The notes below the pieces were generated by a model that saw nothing but the letters and a program-made list of their open reading frames with translations, was not told the DNA's origin and made no database searches. Shown here in pieces: positions 16,578 to 26,447 of a stretch of DNA of 64,000 bases. Positions within the stretch are counted from its first letter, which is position 1. Each line of letters begins with the position of its first letter. The translations under genes and the position numbers were made by a program. The DNA is from Pantoea sp. 18069 (lineage in GTDB: Bacteria > Pseudomonadota > Gammaproteobacteria > Burkholderiales > Burkholderiaceae_C): assembly GCF_902706035.1 (NCBI RefSeq), contig NZ_CACSJA010000018.1:44807-108806 (forward strand). The letters run 5' to 3'.

Positions 16578-19500
16578 GTCGTCTCCTCCAGTGGTGGGTG
16601 GATGGGATGAGCGGGGCTTGCTGCGATGCGCTGCAGCAGCGCGGGCGCCATGAGGCGTGTGGCGGTCTCCCCCGTCATCTCGGCGTGCAGCAGGGGCAGC
16701 TCCAGCGTGTCGAGCTGCGCGGCATAGTCGGCCCAGCGCGCGGCCTGCAATTGCGGCCTGTCCGCGTGGTCGCGGCCGGCGCGCAGGTGCGTGAGGGGGC
16801 CGTCGAAGCGGCGATGGTGGTGTTGGCGGATCAGGCGGTTGGTGTCGGTGACCACGCGCACCACGCCCTCGAGCGCGCGCACCGGCAGGTGGCCTAGCGC
16901 GGTGTCGCCCTGGCGCAGGAAATCGATCACCGCCTCGCGCGTGGTGAGTTCGGGATGGCCTTCGGGGTCGTGGCCGGCGATGGCGAGCAAGGCGCGCAGG
17001 GCCTGCAGCGGCGTCGGCTCGGGCTCGCTGCGCCAGACATCGGCGGGGTAGGCGTCGAGCAGTGCGACCAGGCCCACCGCGCGCTGGCGGGCTTGCAGCT
17101 CGACCGCCATGGCCTGCGCGAGGATGCCGCCGACCGACCAGCCCAGCAGGTGGATAGGACCGCGCGGCTGCAACTCGAGGATGCGCTGCACGTACTGCCG
17201 TGCGAGCTCGTCTATGCTGTGCGGCAGGGGGGCATCCGGGTCTAGCGCCGGCGACTGCAGGCCGTAGACGCTGCGCCTGCGGCCCGCTCCCGCATCGGCC
17301 AGGGCGCGCGCCAGGTGGCGGTAGCCCCAGACGATGCCGCCGGCCGGGTGCACCACGAACAGCATGGGCAAGCCCGGTTCGCCGGACACGAGCTGGAGCA
17401 TGGGGGCGAGGCCGCTGTCGAAGCGCACTTCTTCCGAGTCGATGGCCGCGGCCAGCGCGCCCAGCGCTGGCGTGGTGAACAGCGTGCCCAGGCCCGGGTC
17501 GCGCCGCCAGCGGTTCTGGATAGACAGCAGCAGTTCCACGGCCGATAGCGAGTCGCCGCCGAGGCTGAAGAAGTCGCTGTCCGCGTTGAGTGCGGTGTCG
17601 GGCGCGAGGTCGAGCACCTGCCGGAACAGCTGCGCCAGCGCGGTCTCGGTGGGTGTGCGCGGCGCTGGGCCCTGCGCCGTTTCCAGGCGGGGCGCGGGCA
17701 GGCGGGCGCGATCGAGCTTGCCGTTGGCGGTCACGGGCCAGTCGTCCAGCGCGACGAAGGCGCCGGGCAACATGTAGGCGGGCAGCTGCGCGGCCATGTG
17801 CGTGCGCAGCGCCTTCTCGCTGAAATGGGTACCGGCCTGCACATAGGCGACCAGGCGCTTGTCGCCGGGCGGGTCTGCGCGCACGATCACGGCCGAACGC
17901 GCCACCAGGCCCGACGAGGCCATGGCCGCTTCGATGTCGCCGAGTTCTATGCGCAGGCCGCGCAGCTTGATCTGGTGGTCGCTGCGACCGAGGAACACGA
18001 CGGCGCCGTCTTCGCGCCAGCGCGCCAGGTCGCCGGTCTTGTAGATGCGCTCACCCGGGCGGTGCGGGTCGGGCAGGAAGCGCTCGGCGCTCAGGTCGGC
18101 GCGCCCGAGGTAGCCGCGCGCGAGCTGGATGCCGCCGAGGTACAGGTCGCCACTCACGCCCGGCGGCAGTGGGCGCATCTGCGCGTCGAGCACGTACAGG
18201 CGCGTGTTCCACACCGGGAAACCGATGGGCACGGGCGACGTCTGGTCTTGCGCGTCGGCAGGCCAGTAGCTCACATCCACCGCTGCTTCGGTCGGGCCGT
18301 AGAGGTTGTGCAGCTCGCTTTGCAGCGTGGCGTGCAGTTGGTCGCGCAGCGGCGCGCCCAGTTCCTCGCCGCTGCAGAAAATGCGGCGCATGCGCAAGCC
18401 CCGCGCGCCCGGCGTGCCGAGGAAGGCCGCCAGCATCGAGGGCACGAAGTGGCAGGTGCCGATCTGGCGCTGGCGGATGAGCCGCGCCAGCCAGACCGGG
18501 TCGCGGTGCGCCTCGGGCGGCGCAATGACCAGCGTGCAGCCGGTGATCAGCGGCAGGAAGAACTCCCACACCGATACGTCGAAGGTGGCGGGCGTCTTCT
18601 GCAGGATGCGGTCCGACGTGTCGAAGCCATAGTGCTGGCGCATCCACTCCAGCCGGTTGACGATGGCGCGGTGCTCCACCAGCACGCCCTTGGGCTCGCC
18701 AGTGGAGCCGGAGGTATAGATGACGTAGGCTGCGTCCTGCGCAGCCGGGCAGCCCGCGAGCGTCGCCGCGCTCGACGGCGCCGGCCAGGCGCGCGGCTCC
18801 AGCCGCGCGGTGTCCGCTGGCAGCACGCCGGCGTCGTCGTCGCGCACCAGCACGCACAGCGGCTGGGCGAGCGCGAGGATGCGGGCGAGCCGGTCGGGCG
18901 GGTGGCTGAGGTCCAGCGGCAGGTAGGCCGCACCCGCGCGCAGCACGGCCACCAGCGCCACCAGCAGATCGAGCGAGCGTGGCAAGGCCACGGCCACCAG
19001 CCGCTCCCGGCCCGCGCCGCGGGCTTGCAAGTCGGCGGCAAGGCTGCGGGTTCGGGCTTCCAGCTCGCCGTAGCTGAGCGTGGTCCCCTCGTACTCCAGC
19101 GCGCCGGCCTGCGGCGTTTGCGCCATGCGCGCTTCGATCAGCGCAGCCAGCGTGGTGTCGGGCAAGGGGTGGTCGGTGGCGTTGACATCGAACAGGTAGC
19201 GCTGCGATTCGGCCGGGCTGGCCAGCGGGATGTCGCCCAGCGTCCGGGCCCGGGGCGCTGCCGCGAGAAAGGCGAGCAGGCGCGCCTGGTGCGCCTGCAC
19301 GGTGGCCAGGCTGTAGAGGTCCGGGTTGGCCTCGATCTCCAGGTCGAGATGCTGCGTGCCGTCGCCGCGAAAACCGATGGTGATGTCGTCGATCGGGCCC
19401 GTGCTGAGGATCTCCAGCGCGAGCTGCACCGCGGGCAGCGTCAGTGCGCGGTAGAAGGGTTGCACGTTGATGAGCGCAGCGTGCAGGCGGCGCTGACCGC

Positions 19501-20554
19501 CGAGCAGGCCGAGGTCGCGGCGCAACTGCTCGCTGCGGTAGCGGCCATGGCGGCGCGCGCGCTGCTGGTCGCGAGCGACGCCCTGGATGAAGTCGGCCAG
19601 GGGCATGTCGTCGGACGCGGCCACTTGCAATGGCAGCACGTTCATCACTGTGGCGGTGGCGCGCGCGCTCGCGCTGCCCAGGCGGCCCATGTAGGGCACG
19701 CCCACCACTGTCTGCGCCGCGCCGCTCATGCGCAGTACGTAGAGGGCGGTGATGGCCGTGAGCACGTCGGGCCAGGGCAGCTTGAGCGACTGCGCGTAGG
19801 CAAGCAGCGGCGACAGCAGCGCGGCGGACAGCGGCGCGGTCAAACGGTGGCAGGTGTGCGCACTGACGGCGCGGCCACCGGCCATGCCGACGACGTCGGG
19901 CATGTTGCTCAAGGTGTCGCGCCAGAAGGCGGCGTCCTTGGCGCGGCGTTCGCCGCGCTGGTAGCCTGCGTCTTCGTCGATCACGCCTTGCAGAGGCGCC
20001 AGCGGTTCGTGGCCGGGTGCCGAGGCCACGAGGCCGGCATACAACTCGGCCAGGCGCGTGCTCCACAGCGCCATGCCGTAGCCGTCGTTGGCGAGGTGAT
20101 GGGCGCGCTGGAACCAGGCGAAGGACCGGGGTCCGAGCACATACAGGCACTGCCTGGCCAGCGGACCTTTCTGCGGGTCGGTGGGGGTCTGCATGTCGCG
20201 CTGGATGAGGGCGCGTGCCTCGGCCTTCGGGTCGGCGTGGCGGCTCAGGTCGACATGCTCCAGGCGCGGGCTGCGGGAAGGGTCCAGCCACTGCACCGGC
20301 CCCCGGGCGCCGTCGCGCAGCACCAGCGACAGGGACTGGGCTTCATCAGCGGCCTGTTCTGCTGCGGCGGTGAAGGCCGCCAGGTCCAGCGGCCCGTCGA
20401 TCCACGTCACATGGCCGGTGTTGAAGCTCGGGTTGTCCGGCGCCAGGCGCTGCGCATACCAGAGGCCGGACTGCCCCTGCGTCAGCGGCCAGGCGCGGGG
20501 CGCGGCATCGGCTGGCGAGGGGGCTTCAGCGGGGATGACAACGGAAAGCGGCAT
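16574..20554 (-). CDS. entF: EntF-like non-ribosomal peptide synthetase (C-A-T-TE), serine-activating
   Basis: A 1326-residue one-module synthetase. The condensation domain has HHLANDG (about residues 151-157). The adenylation domain has AYVIYTSGSTGEPKG (near 607-620) and NLYGPTE. The carrier domain carries FSLGGDSLS (Ser near 1001), and the thioesterase has GWSVGG (Ser near 1138) with a late His in LLHAEM. Aligning the A domain by eye to GrsA gives pocket residues D-V-W-H-F-S-L-V-D-K, the serine code of EntF. It should condense dihydroxybenzoyl groups with serine, and the thioesterase should trimerise and cyclise them into an enterobactin-like product. It starts 3 bases after the carrier protein gene. 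No MbtH-like or Sfp-type transferase gene is visible nearby. Confidence 0.95.
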   Translation of the reverse strand: MPLSVVIPAEAPSPADAAPRAWPLTQGQSGLWYAQRLAPDNPSFNTGHVTWIDGPLDLAAFTAAAEQAADEAQSLSLVLRDGARGPVQWLDPSRSPRLEHVDLSRHADPKAEARALIQRDMQTPTDPQKGPLARQCLYVLGPRSFAWFQRAHHLANDGYGMALWSTRLAELYAGLVASAPGHEPLAPLQGVIDEDAGYQRGERRAKDAAFWRDTLSNMPDVVGMAGGRAVSAHTCHRLTAPLSAALLSPLLAYAQSLKLPWPDVLTAITALYVLRMSGAAQTVVGVPYMGRLGSASARATATVMNVLPLQVAASDDMPLADFIQGVARDQQRARRHGRYRSEQLRRDLGLLGGQRRLHAALINVQPFYRALTLPAVQLALEILSTGPIDDITIGFRGDGTQHLDLEIEANPDLYSLATVQAHQARLLAFLAAAPRARTLGDIPLASPAESQRYLFDVNATDHPLPDTTLAALIEARMAQTPQAGALEYEGTTLSYGELEARTRSLAADLQARGAGRERLVAVALPRSLDLLVALVAVLRAGAAYLPLDLSHPPDRLARILALAQPLCVLVRDDDAGVLPADTARLEPRAWPAPSSAATLAGCPAAQDAAYVIYTSGSTGEPKGVLVEHRAIVNRLEWMRQHYGFDTSDRILQKTPATFDVSVWEFFLPLITGCTLVIAPPEAHRDPVWLARLIRQRQIGTCHFVPSMLAAFLGTPGARGLRMRRIFCSGEELGAPLRDQLHATLQSELHNLYGPTEAAVDVSYWPADAQDQTSPVPIGFPVWNTRLYVLDAQMRPLPPGVSGDLYLGGIQLARGYLGRADLSAERFLPDPHRPGERIYKTGDLARWREDGAVVFLGRSDHQIKLRGLRIELGDIEAAMASSGLVARSAVIVRADPPGDKRLVAYVQAGTHFSEKALRTHMAAQLPAYMLPGAFVALDDWPVTANGKLDRARLPAPRLETAQGPAPRTPTETALAQLFRQVLDLAPDTALNADSDFFSLGGDSLSAVELLLSIQNRWRRDPGLGTLFTTPALGALAAAIDSEEVRFDSGLAPMLQLVSGEPGLPMLFVVHPAGGIVWGYRHLARALADAGAGRRRSVYGLQSPALDPDAPLPHSIDELARQYVQRILELQPRGPIHLLGWSVGGILAQAMAVELQARQRAVGLVALLDAYPADVWRSEPEPTPLQALRALLAIAGHDPEGHPELTTREAVIDFLRQGDTALGHLPVRALEGVVRVVTDTNRLIRQHHHRRFDGPLTHLRAGRDHADRPQLQAARWADYAAQLDTLELPLLHAEMTGETATRLMAPALLQRIAASPAHPIHPPLEETT

Positions 20555-20557
20555 GTC

Positions 20558-20815
20558 TCAGGCCTGGCCTTGCTGTTTCTGGACGAGGGACCACCAGTCG
20601 TTGAGGGTGGTGTGCTCGCCCAGCTCGGACATGTCCAGTGCCAGGCCGGCCTGGTTCCAGTCCATGACCAGCATGAGCAGGCGCATGGAGTCCAGGCCGC
20701 AGTCCATCAGGTTGTCGTCCAGCTCGATTTCGTCGGGAGACAGGCTGACGACGCGAGCGATGTCGGCGCGCATGCGTTCGAGGGTGAAAGGAGGCTTGGA
20801 TGGGGTGGTGGTCAT
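20558..20815 (-). CDS. Free-standing aryl carrier protein for dihydroxybenzoate
   Basis: An 85-residue acyl-carrier-type protein with the phosphopantetheine site [10 protein letters not shown]. In E. coli this domain forms the C-terminal part of EntB. The entB gene here encodes only the isochorismatase domain, so this small protein should take over the aryl-carrier job: EntE loads it with 2,3-dihydroxybenzoate and it feeds the EntF condensation domain. It sits between entE (4-base overlap) and entF (3-base gap). Confidence 0.88.
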   Translation of the reverse strand: MTTTPSKPPFTLERMRADIARVVSLSPDEIELDDNLMDCGLDSMRLLMLVMDWNQAGLALDMSELGEHTTLNDWWSLVQKQQGQA

Positions 20816-22482
20816 GGCGTGGGCGTGCTGGGTGAGGTGGCGGCGGCTTGCTCGCGCAGGAAAACGCTGCGCAGGCGCGCGCGCAGTTCCTTGCGGCTGG
20901 TTTTGCCGACGGCGGTGGTTTCGAAGGCGTCGACGAACACGACCTGGTCGGGGATCTTGAACGCGGCCAGGCCGCGCGTGCGCATCCAGGCCTTGAGTGC
21001 GGGCCCGCGAGGCTTTTCGCCGCGCGGGATGATGAAGGCGCAGATGCGCTCGCCCAGGGCGTCGTCGGGGATGGAGACCACGGCCGCATCGAATACCTGC
21101 GGGTGGGCGAGCAACTGGTCTTCCACCTCCTCGGCGGAGATCTTTTCGCCCGCGCGGTTGATGTGGTCGTTGGCGCGGCCCTGCACCGTGAGGTAGCCTT
21201 TCGCCGTGCGTTGCACCACGTCACCGGTGCGGTAGAAGCCGTCGGCGGTGAAGGAGCGGGCGTTGGCCGCATCGTCGTTGTGGTAGCCACGGATGGTGTA
21301 CGGGCCGCGCGTGAGCAGGTAGCCGCTCTGGCCCTCGGGCACCGGGTCGCCCTGGTCGTCCACCACCAGCACCTCGTCGTCAGGGCTGATGGGGCGGCCT
21401 TGCGTGTGGAGGATGGTGTCCTCGTCGTCGTCGAGGCGGGTGTAGTTCACCAGGCCTTCGGCCATGCCGAACACCTGTTGCAGCTGGCACTGGAAGACGG
21501 CGATGACGCGGCGTGCGGCCTCGGACGTGAGCTTGGCGCCGCCGACCTGCAGCACGCGCAGGCTGGAGAGATCGCGCCGGGTCTGCGACGCGGCCTGGGC
21601 CCATAGCAGGGCCAGCGGCGGTACCAGGCCGAGGTCGGTGACGCGCTCGCGCTCAATCAGTTCGAAGGCTTTCTCGGGCAGGGGCGAGCGCGATAGCACG
21701 ACCGTGCCGCCCGCGTACAGCGCGCCCAGCGCGCCCGGCGAACTCATGGGAAAGTTGTGCGCGGCGGGCAGCGCGACCAGGTAGCGGCTGTCGTCGCCGA
21801 TGCCGCAGATCTCGGTGCTTGCGCGAACGCTGTAGAGGTAGTCGTCGTGCGTGCGCGGGATCAGCTTGGACAGGCCGGTGCTGCCACCGGAAATTTGCAG
21901 GAAGGCCACTGATTGCGGGTCGGGGTCCTGTGTGGGCAGCAGCGCAGCGTTGGGCTCAAAGCTGTGCAGCGGCGTGAACTCGGCTGCGTCCTCGCCGAGG
22001 ATGACCACGTGCTTCAGCGCGCGCTCCTGTGCCTGCAGTTCGCGTGCCAGGGTGCGGTAGTCGAAGTTGTCGTACTGCTGCAGCGCCACGTAGGCCACGG
22101 CCTGGGACTTGCGCACGAAGTGGCTGATCTCGGTGATGCGGTGCGCTGGCAGCGCGTACACCGGCACCAGCCCGGCGAGGAACAGGCCGAAGGCGACACC
22201 GTAGAACTCGGGCACGTTGCCGATCTGCAGCACCACGCGGTCACCGCGCTGCAGGCCGAGCGCGAGCAGGCCGGCGGCGATGGTCTCGGCGCGTTCGAGC
22301 AGCTGCGCATAGGTCCAGCGCTGCTCCACATCGACGATGGCGGTGCGCTGACCGAAGCGCGCGGCGCGCTCGCGCAGGAAGGCCGGGAAGGTTTCGCCGC
22401 GCCAGTGGCCGGCGGCACGGTAGCGCGCCACGAGATCGTCGGGCCAGGTCTGTTGAAGGGGAAGCAGTGGTGCGCTTGTCAT
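20812..22482 (-). CDS. entE: 2,3-dihydroxybenzoate-AMP ligase
   Basis: A 556-residue stand-alone adenylating enzyme. It has the EntE/DhbE signature [46 protein letters not shown] and the catalytic Lys in [12 protein letters not shown]. It activates 2,3-dihydroxybenzoate with ATP and loads it onto the aryl carrier encoded next. The ATG at 22482 ([14 protein letters not shown]) gives the family N-terminus; the upstream open frame is not protein-like. It lies 25 bases after entA and overlaps the carrier gene by 4 bases. Confidence 0.95.
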   Translation of the reverse strand: MTSAPLLPLQQTWPDDLVARYRAAGHWRGETFPAFLRERAARFGQRTAIVDVEQRWTYAQLLERAETIAAGLLALGLQRGDRVVLQIGNVPEFYGVAFGLFLAGLVPVYALPAHRITEISHFVRKSQAVAYVALQQYDNFDYRTLARELQAQERALKHVVILGEDAAEFTPLHSFEPNAALLPTQDPDPQSVAFLQISGGSTGLSKLIPRTHDDYLYSVRASTEICGIGDDSRYLVALPAAHNFPMSSPGALGALYAGGTVVLSRSPLPEKAFELIERERVTDLGLVPPLALLWAQAASQTRRDLSSLRVLQVGGAKLTSEAARRVIAVFQCQLQQVFGMAEGLVNYTRLDDDEDTILHTQGRPISPDDEVLVVDDQGDPVPEGQSGYLLTRGPYTIRGYHNDDAANARSFTADGFYRTGDVVQRTAKGYLTVQGRANDHINRAGEKISAEEVEDQLLAHPQVFDAAVVSIPDDALGERICAFIIPRGEKPRGPALKAWMRTRGLAAFKIPDQVVFVDAFETTAVGKTSRKELRARLRSVFLREQAAATSPSTPTP

Positions 22483-22507
22483 GGAGCTGTTGCGTGGGGG
22501 AGGGGGG

Positions 22508-23305
22508 TCATTGGTCGAGCGTGGCGCCGCCGTCCACGCGCATGTCGTGCAGCGTGATGTGGCCCGCGCGGTCCGACAGCAGGAACAGGATGGCCTCGAC
22601 GATGTCCTCGGGCGTGGCGATCTTGCGCAGCGGGATGCCCAGGCGAAAGGCCTTGGCATCCCCCTTGATCACGGTTTCGCGCGAGGAACCCAGGCGCCAC
22701 ATCGCGCGTTGCATCTCGGTATCGGTCGAACCCGGCGAGACGGTGTTGCAGCGCACGCCGTGCTCGGCCAGCTCCAGCGCGAGGCAGCGGCTGAACTGGG
22801 TGACGGCGGCCTTGGAGGCGGCGTACGCGCTCATCGCCGCGCGCGGCGCAGTGGCGGCGTTGGAGCTGACGTTGACGATGGAGCCGCGCTGGCGCTCGAT
22901 CATGCCGCGCGTGACGGCGCGGCAGGTATTGAACACGCCGCCCATGTTGATGGCCATGGTGCGCGACCACTGGGTGTCGTCCAGTTCCGCCACGCGGCCC
23001 ATCTGCAGCACGCCGGCCACGCAGGCGAGGTGGTCGACCGGGCCGAAGGCGTGCTCGGCAGCATCGACGGCGGCGTTCACCGCGTCCGAGTCGCTCACGT
23101 CCACGGTCCGGATCAGCAGCCGTTGCGCGGCATCGCCGCTTGAGGTGCGCAAGGCCTCTAGGCCTTGGGCATCCTGGTCGAGTGCGCTCACGCGCGCGCC
23201 GTCGCTCAGCAACTGCAACGCCAGCGCCATGCCAATGCCACCGGCGGCGCCGGTAATGAGGATGTGGCGTTGCCCGAATTCGGAGACGGAAGGCATGGTG
23301 TTCAT
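22508..23305 (-). CDS. entA: 2,3-dihydro-2,3-dihydroxybenzoate dehydrogenase
   Basis: A 265-residue short-chain dehydrogenase with the nucleotide motif [19 protein letters not shown] and the catalytic pair in YAASKAAV. It oxidises 2,3-dihydro-2,3-dihydroxybenzoate to 2,3-dihydroxybenzoate with NAD+. The C-terminal segment ([36 protein letters not shown] is characteristic of EntA-type proteins) and the position between entB and entE make the assignment firm. The ATG at 23305 overlaps the entB stop by 4 bases. Confidence 0.93.
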   Translation of the reverse strand: MNTMPSVSEFGQRHILITGAAGGIGMALALQLLSDGARVSALDQDAQGLEALRTSSGDAAQRLLIRTVDVSDSDAVNAAVDAAEHAFGPVDHLACVAGVLQMGRVAELDDTQWSRTMAINMGGVFNTCRAVTRGMIERQRGSIVNVSSNAATAPRAAMSAYAASKAAVTQFSRCLALELAEHGVRCNTVSPGSTDTEMQRAMWRLGSSRETVIKGDAKAFRLGIPLRKIATPEDIVEAILFLLSDRAGHITLHDMRVDGGATLDQ

Positions 23306-23949
23306 GGCGTGGCCTGCTGCAGCGCGGCCCGGACCTGGGCCAGGGTGAGGCTCGCGCCGCAGCGGCGCGATACGTAATCGACCGCCATGCGGTGTTCGGC
23401 GAGCGAGAAATCGGCCACGGCATCGATGACCAGGAAGGGCTGGATGTCGCGCATGAAGGCTTCGAGCGCGGTGGCCATGCAGCCGATGTGCGCGTAGATG
23501 CCGCAGACGATGAGCTGGTCGCGGCCGAGTGCGCGCAGTTGCTCGGCGAGGTCGCTGCGCTGGAAGGCGCTGTAGCGCCACTTGGTCAGCACCACGTCGC
23601 CCGCGCGCGGCGCGAGCTCGTCGATGATGGGCTGCTCGGCGTGGAAGCGGGGGTCGGTGAGACCGGGGCCCCAGAAATCGTTGAGCAGCGCGCGGTCGTC
23701 TGCCGCTTGCTCCTGCGGCTGCGCCGTGTAGAACACCGGCACGCCAGCGGCGGCGCACAGTTCGCGCAGCGCGCTGGCGTTGGCCACGAGCGCAGGCACA
23801 GGGGACTGCGCACGGTCGAACTTGTTGAGGAAGTAGGCCTGCATGTCGTGCACCAGCAGGGCGGCGCGGCGCGGGTCCGGCAGCCAGGTGACGCGGTTGT
23901 TGACCGGATCGACCGGCATGGGATAAGGCGAGATGGCAGGAATGCTCAT
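23302..23949 (-). CDS. entB: Isochorismatase, single-domain EntB
   Basis: A 215-residue isochorismatase with the catalytic Asp in LLVHDMQAYFL, the Lys in LTKWRYSAF and the Cys region GIYAHIGCMATALEAFM. It splits isochorismate into 2,3-dihydro-2,3-dihydroxybenzoate and pyruvate. E. coli EntB is about 285 residues because it also carries the aryl-carrier domain; that domain is absent here and is supplied by the 85-residue protein downstream of entE. The ATG at 23949 gives the family N-terminus (MSIPAISPYPMP). Confidence 0.94.
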   Translation of the reverse strand: MSIPAISPYPMPVDPVNNRVTWLPDPRRAALLVHDMQAYFLNKFDRAQSPVPALVANASALRELCAAAGVPVFYTAQPQEQAADDRALLNDFWGPGLTDPRFHAEQPIIDELAPRAGDVVLTKWRYSAFQRSDLAEQLRALGRDQLIVCGIYAHIGCMATALEAFMRDIQPFLVIDAVADFSLAEHRMAVDYVSRRCGASLTLAQVRAALQQATP

Positions 23950-23974
23950 GACAGGATGAAAAAAGTGTGCTGGT

Positions 23975-25216
23975 TCAATCCACCGAAGACGCCATGCCCA
24001 GCGCGCTGAGCATGGTGCGGAATTTGGTGCCGGTTTCCCGGCTTTCGCTGCGCGGGTCGGAGCCGGGCACGATGCCGGCACCCGCATGCAGCCGCAGCGA
24101 GCGGCCGCGCAGTTCGGCGCAGCGCAGGCTCACGGCCCACTCGCCATTGCCCTGTGCGTCGCACCAGCCGACGAAGCCGGCGAACAGGCCTCGGTCGACG
24201 GGCTCCAGCGCTTCGATGACGCTGAACGCCCGCTCCAGCGGATGGCCGCACACGGCGGGTGTCGGGTGCAGCGCGAGTGCCAGATCAAGCGAGGTGGTGC
24301 CGGGGTCGGCGAGCTCGCCCGTCAGCGTGGTGGACAGATGCCACAGCGCGTCGGTGGCCAGCAGCGACGGACCTTCGGGCACCTCCAGCGTGCGGCACAG
24401 CGGGCGCAGGGCCTGCACGACGGCATCGATCACCACGGCGTGTTCGCGTCTGTCCTTGGAGGAGGCGAGCAGTTGCTGGCCCGCGAACTGGTCGTCGGTC
24501 GGCAGCGCACGGCGCGCGGCGGAGCCCGCCAGCGGGTTGACCACCACGCGCGTGCCGGTGCGCTGCACCAGCAGCTCGGGAGTGGCACCGATGAAAGCGG
24601 CGGGCTCGTTGCCGCGGTCGCCGTCTTCCGGCAGCGCGATGGCGAAGGTGTAGCCGTTCAGGTTCTTCTGCGCGAGCCGGCCGAGCAGGGCACGGCGGTC
24701 CGGTGCGCGGTCGAGCAGCAGGTCCAGCGAACGGGCCAGCACCACCTTGTCGAGTTCGCCGTGCTGCAAGCGCGCGAGTGCGTCGGCCACCGCTGATTCG
24801 TACACCGCCGGGTCCGGGCTGGGCGTGGCGCGTTCGGCGCGCACGTGCAAAGGGGCGGCGAGTGCATCGCCGGCCCGGGGCGCCTGGCCGATGTGCAACT
24901 GGCGCGGCACGCTCAGGCGCGCGGGGCGGCGCACGTCAAATGGCACGGCGCCCATGACCACGGGGCGGGCAATGCCGTGCATCTCGTTGGCCTCGCGCAG
25001 CAGCGCCTGTACTTGCTGGTTGAGCGCGCGGGCAGCCGCAGCGCGGGTGCTGGGCCGTGGCGCGTTGGGTGCTGTCGCGCAGGCCACTCCCTGGCCGAGC
25101 AAGGTGCGCGAAGGGGATGCGAAAAACTGGTCGCCGGGTTGGTAGAGCGCGAGCAGCGCGCCGCAAGCCGGGGCTTCGCCGGCATGGGTGGATGGTGTGT
25201 GGAAAGTGGACAACAT
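23975..25216 (-). CDS. entC: Isochorismate synthase
   Basis: A 413-residue chorismate-binding enzyme with LDKVVLARSLDL, NPLAGSAARR, STTLTGEL, HPTPAVCGHPLE and the C-terminal LHAGAGIVPGSDPRSE. It converts chorismate to isochorismate, the committed step toward 2,3-dihydroxybenzoate. The start at 25216 lies one base from the stop of the upstream MFS gene, and the stop is 25 bases before entB. Confidence 0.94.
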   Translation of the reverse strand: MLSTFHTPSTHAGEAPACGALLALYQPGDQFFASPSRTLLGQGVACATAPNAPRPSTRAAAARALNQQVQALLREANEMHGIARPVVMGAVPFDVRRPARLSVPRQLHIGQAPRAGDALAAPLHVRAERATPSPDPAVYESAVADALARLQHGELDKVVLARSLDLLLDRAPDRRALLGRLAQKNLNGYTFAIALPEDGDRGNEPAAFIGATPELLVQRTGTRVVVNPLAGSAARRALPTDDQFAGQQLLASSKDRREHAVVIDAVVQALRPLCRTLEVPEGPSLLATDALWHLSTTLTGELADPGTTSLDLALALHPTPAVCGHPLERAFSVIEALEPVDRGLFAGFVGWCDAQGNGEWAVSLRCAELRGRSLRLHAGAGIVPGSDPRSESRETGTKFRTMLSALGMASSVD

Positions 25217-25217
25217 G

Positions 25218-26447
25218 TCAGTGCTTCAAGGCGCTGCGCGGCTGTGTCCGCGAAGCTGTGTAGACGCTCAGTGCGATCAGGGCGCCGCCCACCACCAGGT
25301 AAGGAAGTGCGGGCGCCAGGCGGTACAGCAGCGTGCCGGCCAGCGGGCCCAGCACCATGCCCAGGCCTTGGGCGGCAGAGAGCACGCCAGCGGCTGCGCC
25401 TTGCTCATGCGGCTGCACGGCATTGGCGGCCATGGCCTGGAAGGTGGGGAAGATCAGGCCCATGCCGAAGGCTGCAAAGCCGTAGCTGGACAGGAGCGCG
25501 GCCTGGCTGTGGGCGAACAGCACGCTGGAGAAGCCCAGGCCGCCGATCAGCGCGCCGGTCCAGATCCAGCGCGTGGGCGGCACGCTCTTGCAGCGCATCA
25601 CGAACTGTTGCGACACGATCAGCGACACGCCGACGGCGGCGAGCGACAGGCCTGCGACGCGCGCGCCTGCCTGCTCGCTGAGTCCGAGGCGGTCGATGGC
25701 GAAAAAGCCGACCAGCACCTGGGCGATGGCGACCGAGGTCATGGCCAGGAATGCGGTGGCGCATGCCTGGCGCAGGCGCGGGTCCCGCAGGCGCAGCGCG
25801 GCGCCCGGTCTTTTGCCGGCGTCGGCTACGGCATGGCTGGGCGCGCGGTGCGGCAGCGCCAAGCCGATCACCAGCAGCGCCAGCACCGGCAGCGTGGCTG
25901 CCGCGTAGAGCGCGATGCCCAGATCGCGCGTGGCAAGCCAGCCGGCGGCAGCCGGGCCGGCCACCATGCCCAGCGCGTTGGCCGTGCCGAGCTGGGCCAT
26001 GCGGGAGGCGCGCAGCTGGGGCGGTGTGTGGTCCACGATGGTGGCTGCCGCGGTGGGCGGTACGGCGGCGTAGAAGGCGCCGATCAGCGCGCGCGTCACG
26101 ATCAGCAGCGCGATGACCGCCAGCGGCGCGAGGTGGCCGCGCAGGGCCAGGTCCACGCCTATGGCCAGGGCGCCGTACACCAGCGCGAAGGCCGCCAGGC
26201 CGGCAAGCAGCACCGGCTTGCGGCCATGGCGGTCGCTCACGCCACCCCACCAGCGCGCCAGCAGCATCCAGAATACGCCGCCGACCGTGATGGACAGCCC
26301 CGCGACCCACTCGGGCAGGCCGAGCCGGCGCACGACGGGACCGATGACAGCGACGTAGGCCATCATTGCCATCGTGCCGGTGAGCGCGGCGATAGCCAGC
26401 GGCGCCATGCGAAATGGCCGAGGGGCTGTGGTGGTGGGTCCGGTCAT
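25218..26447 (-). CDS. MFS exporter in the siderophore operon, EntS-like role
   Basis: A 409-residue major-facilitator protein with about 12 membrane helices and the loop motif GGVSDRHGRKPVLLAG after helix 2. The sequence resembles multidrug and tetracycline-type (DHA1) exporters. Its place between the esterase gene (4-base overlap at the start) and entC (1-base gap) points to export of the finished catecholate across the inner membrane, the job of EntS in E. coli. The start at 26447 was chosen from the overlap; the frame further upstream is not protein-like. Confidence 0.85.
   Translation of the reverse strand: MTGPTTTAPRPFRMAPLAIAALTGTMAMMAYVAVIGPVVRRLGLPEWVAGLSITVGGVFWMLLARWWGGVSDRHGRKPVLLAGLAAFALVYGALAIGVDLALRGHLAPLAVIALLIVTRALIGAFYAAVPPTAAATIVDHTPPQLRASRMAQLGTANALGMVAGPAAAGWLATRDLGIALYAAATLPVLALLVIGLALPHRAPSHAVADAGKRPGAALRLRDPRLRQACATAFLAMTSVAIAQVLVGFFAIDRLGLSEQAGARVAGLSLAAVGVSLIVSQQFVMRCKSVPPTRWIWTGALIGGLGFSSVLFAHSQAALLSSYGFAAFGMGLIFPTFQAMAANAVQPHEQGAAAGVLSAAQGLGMVLGPLAGTLLYRLAPALPYLVVGGALIALSVYTASRTQPRSALKH

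Noticed and set aside
17798..21196. Plus-strand open frame of 1132 codons
   Set aside because: It lies opposite the entF, carrier and entE genes, is rich in Gln, Arg, Ala and His as expected of an antisense frame in GC-rich DNA, and has no domain.
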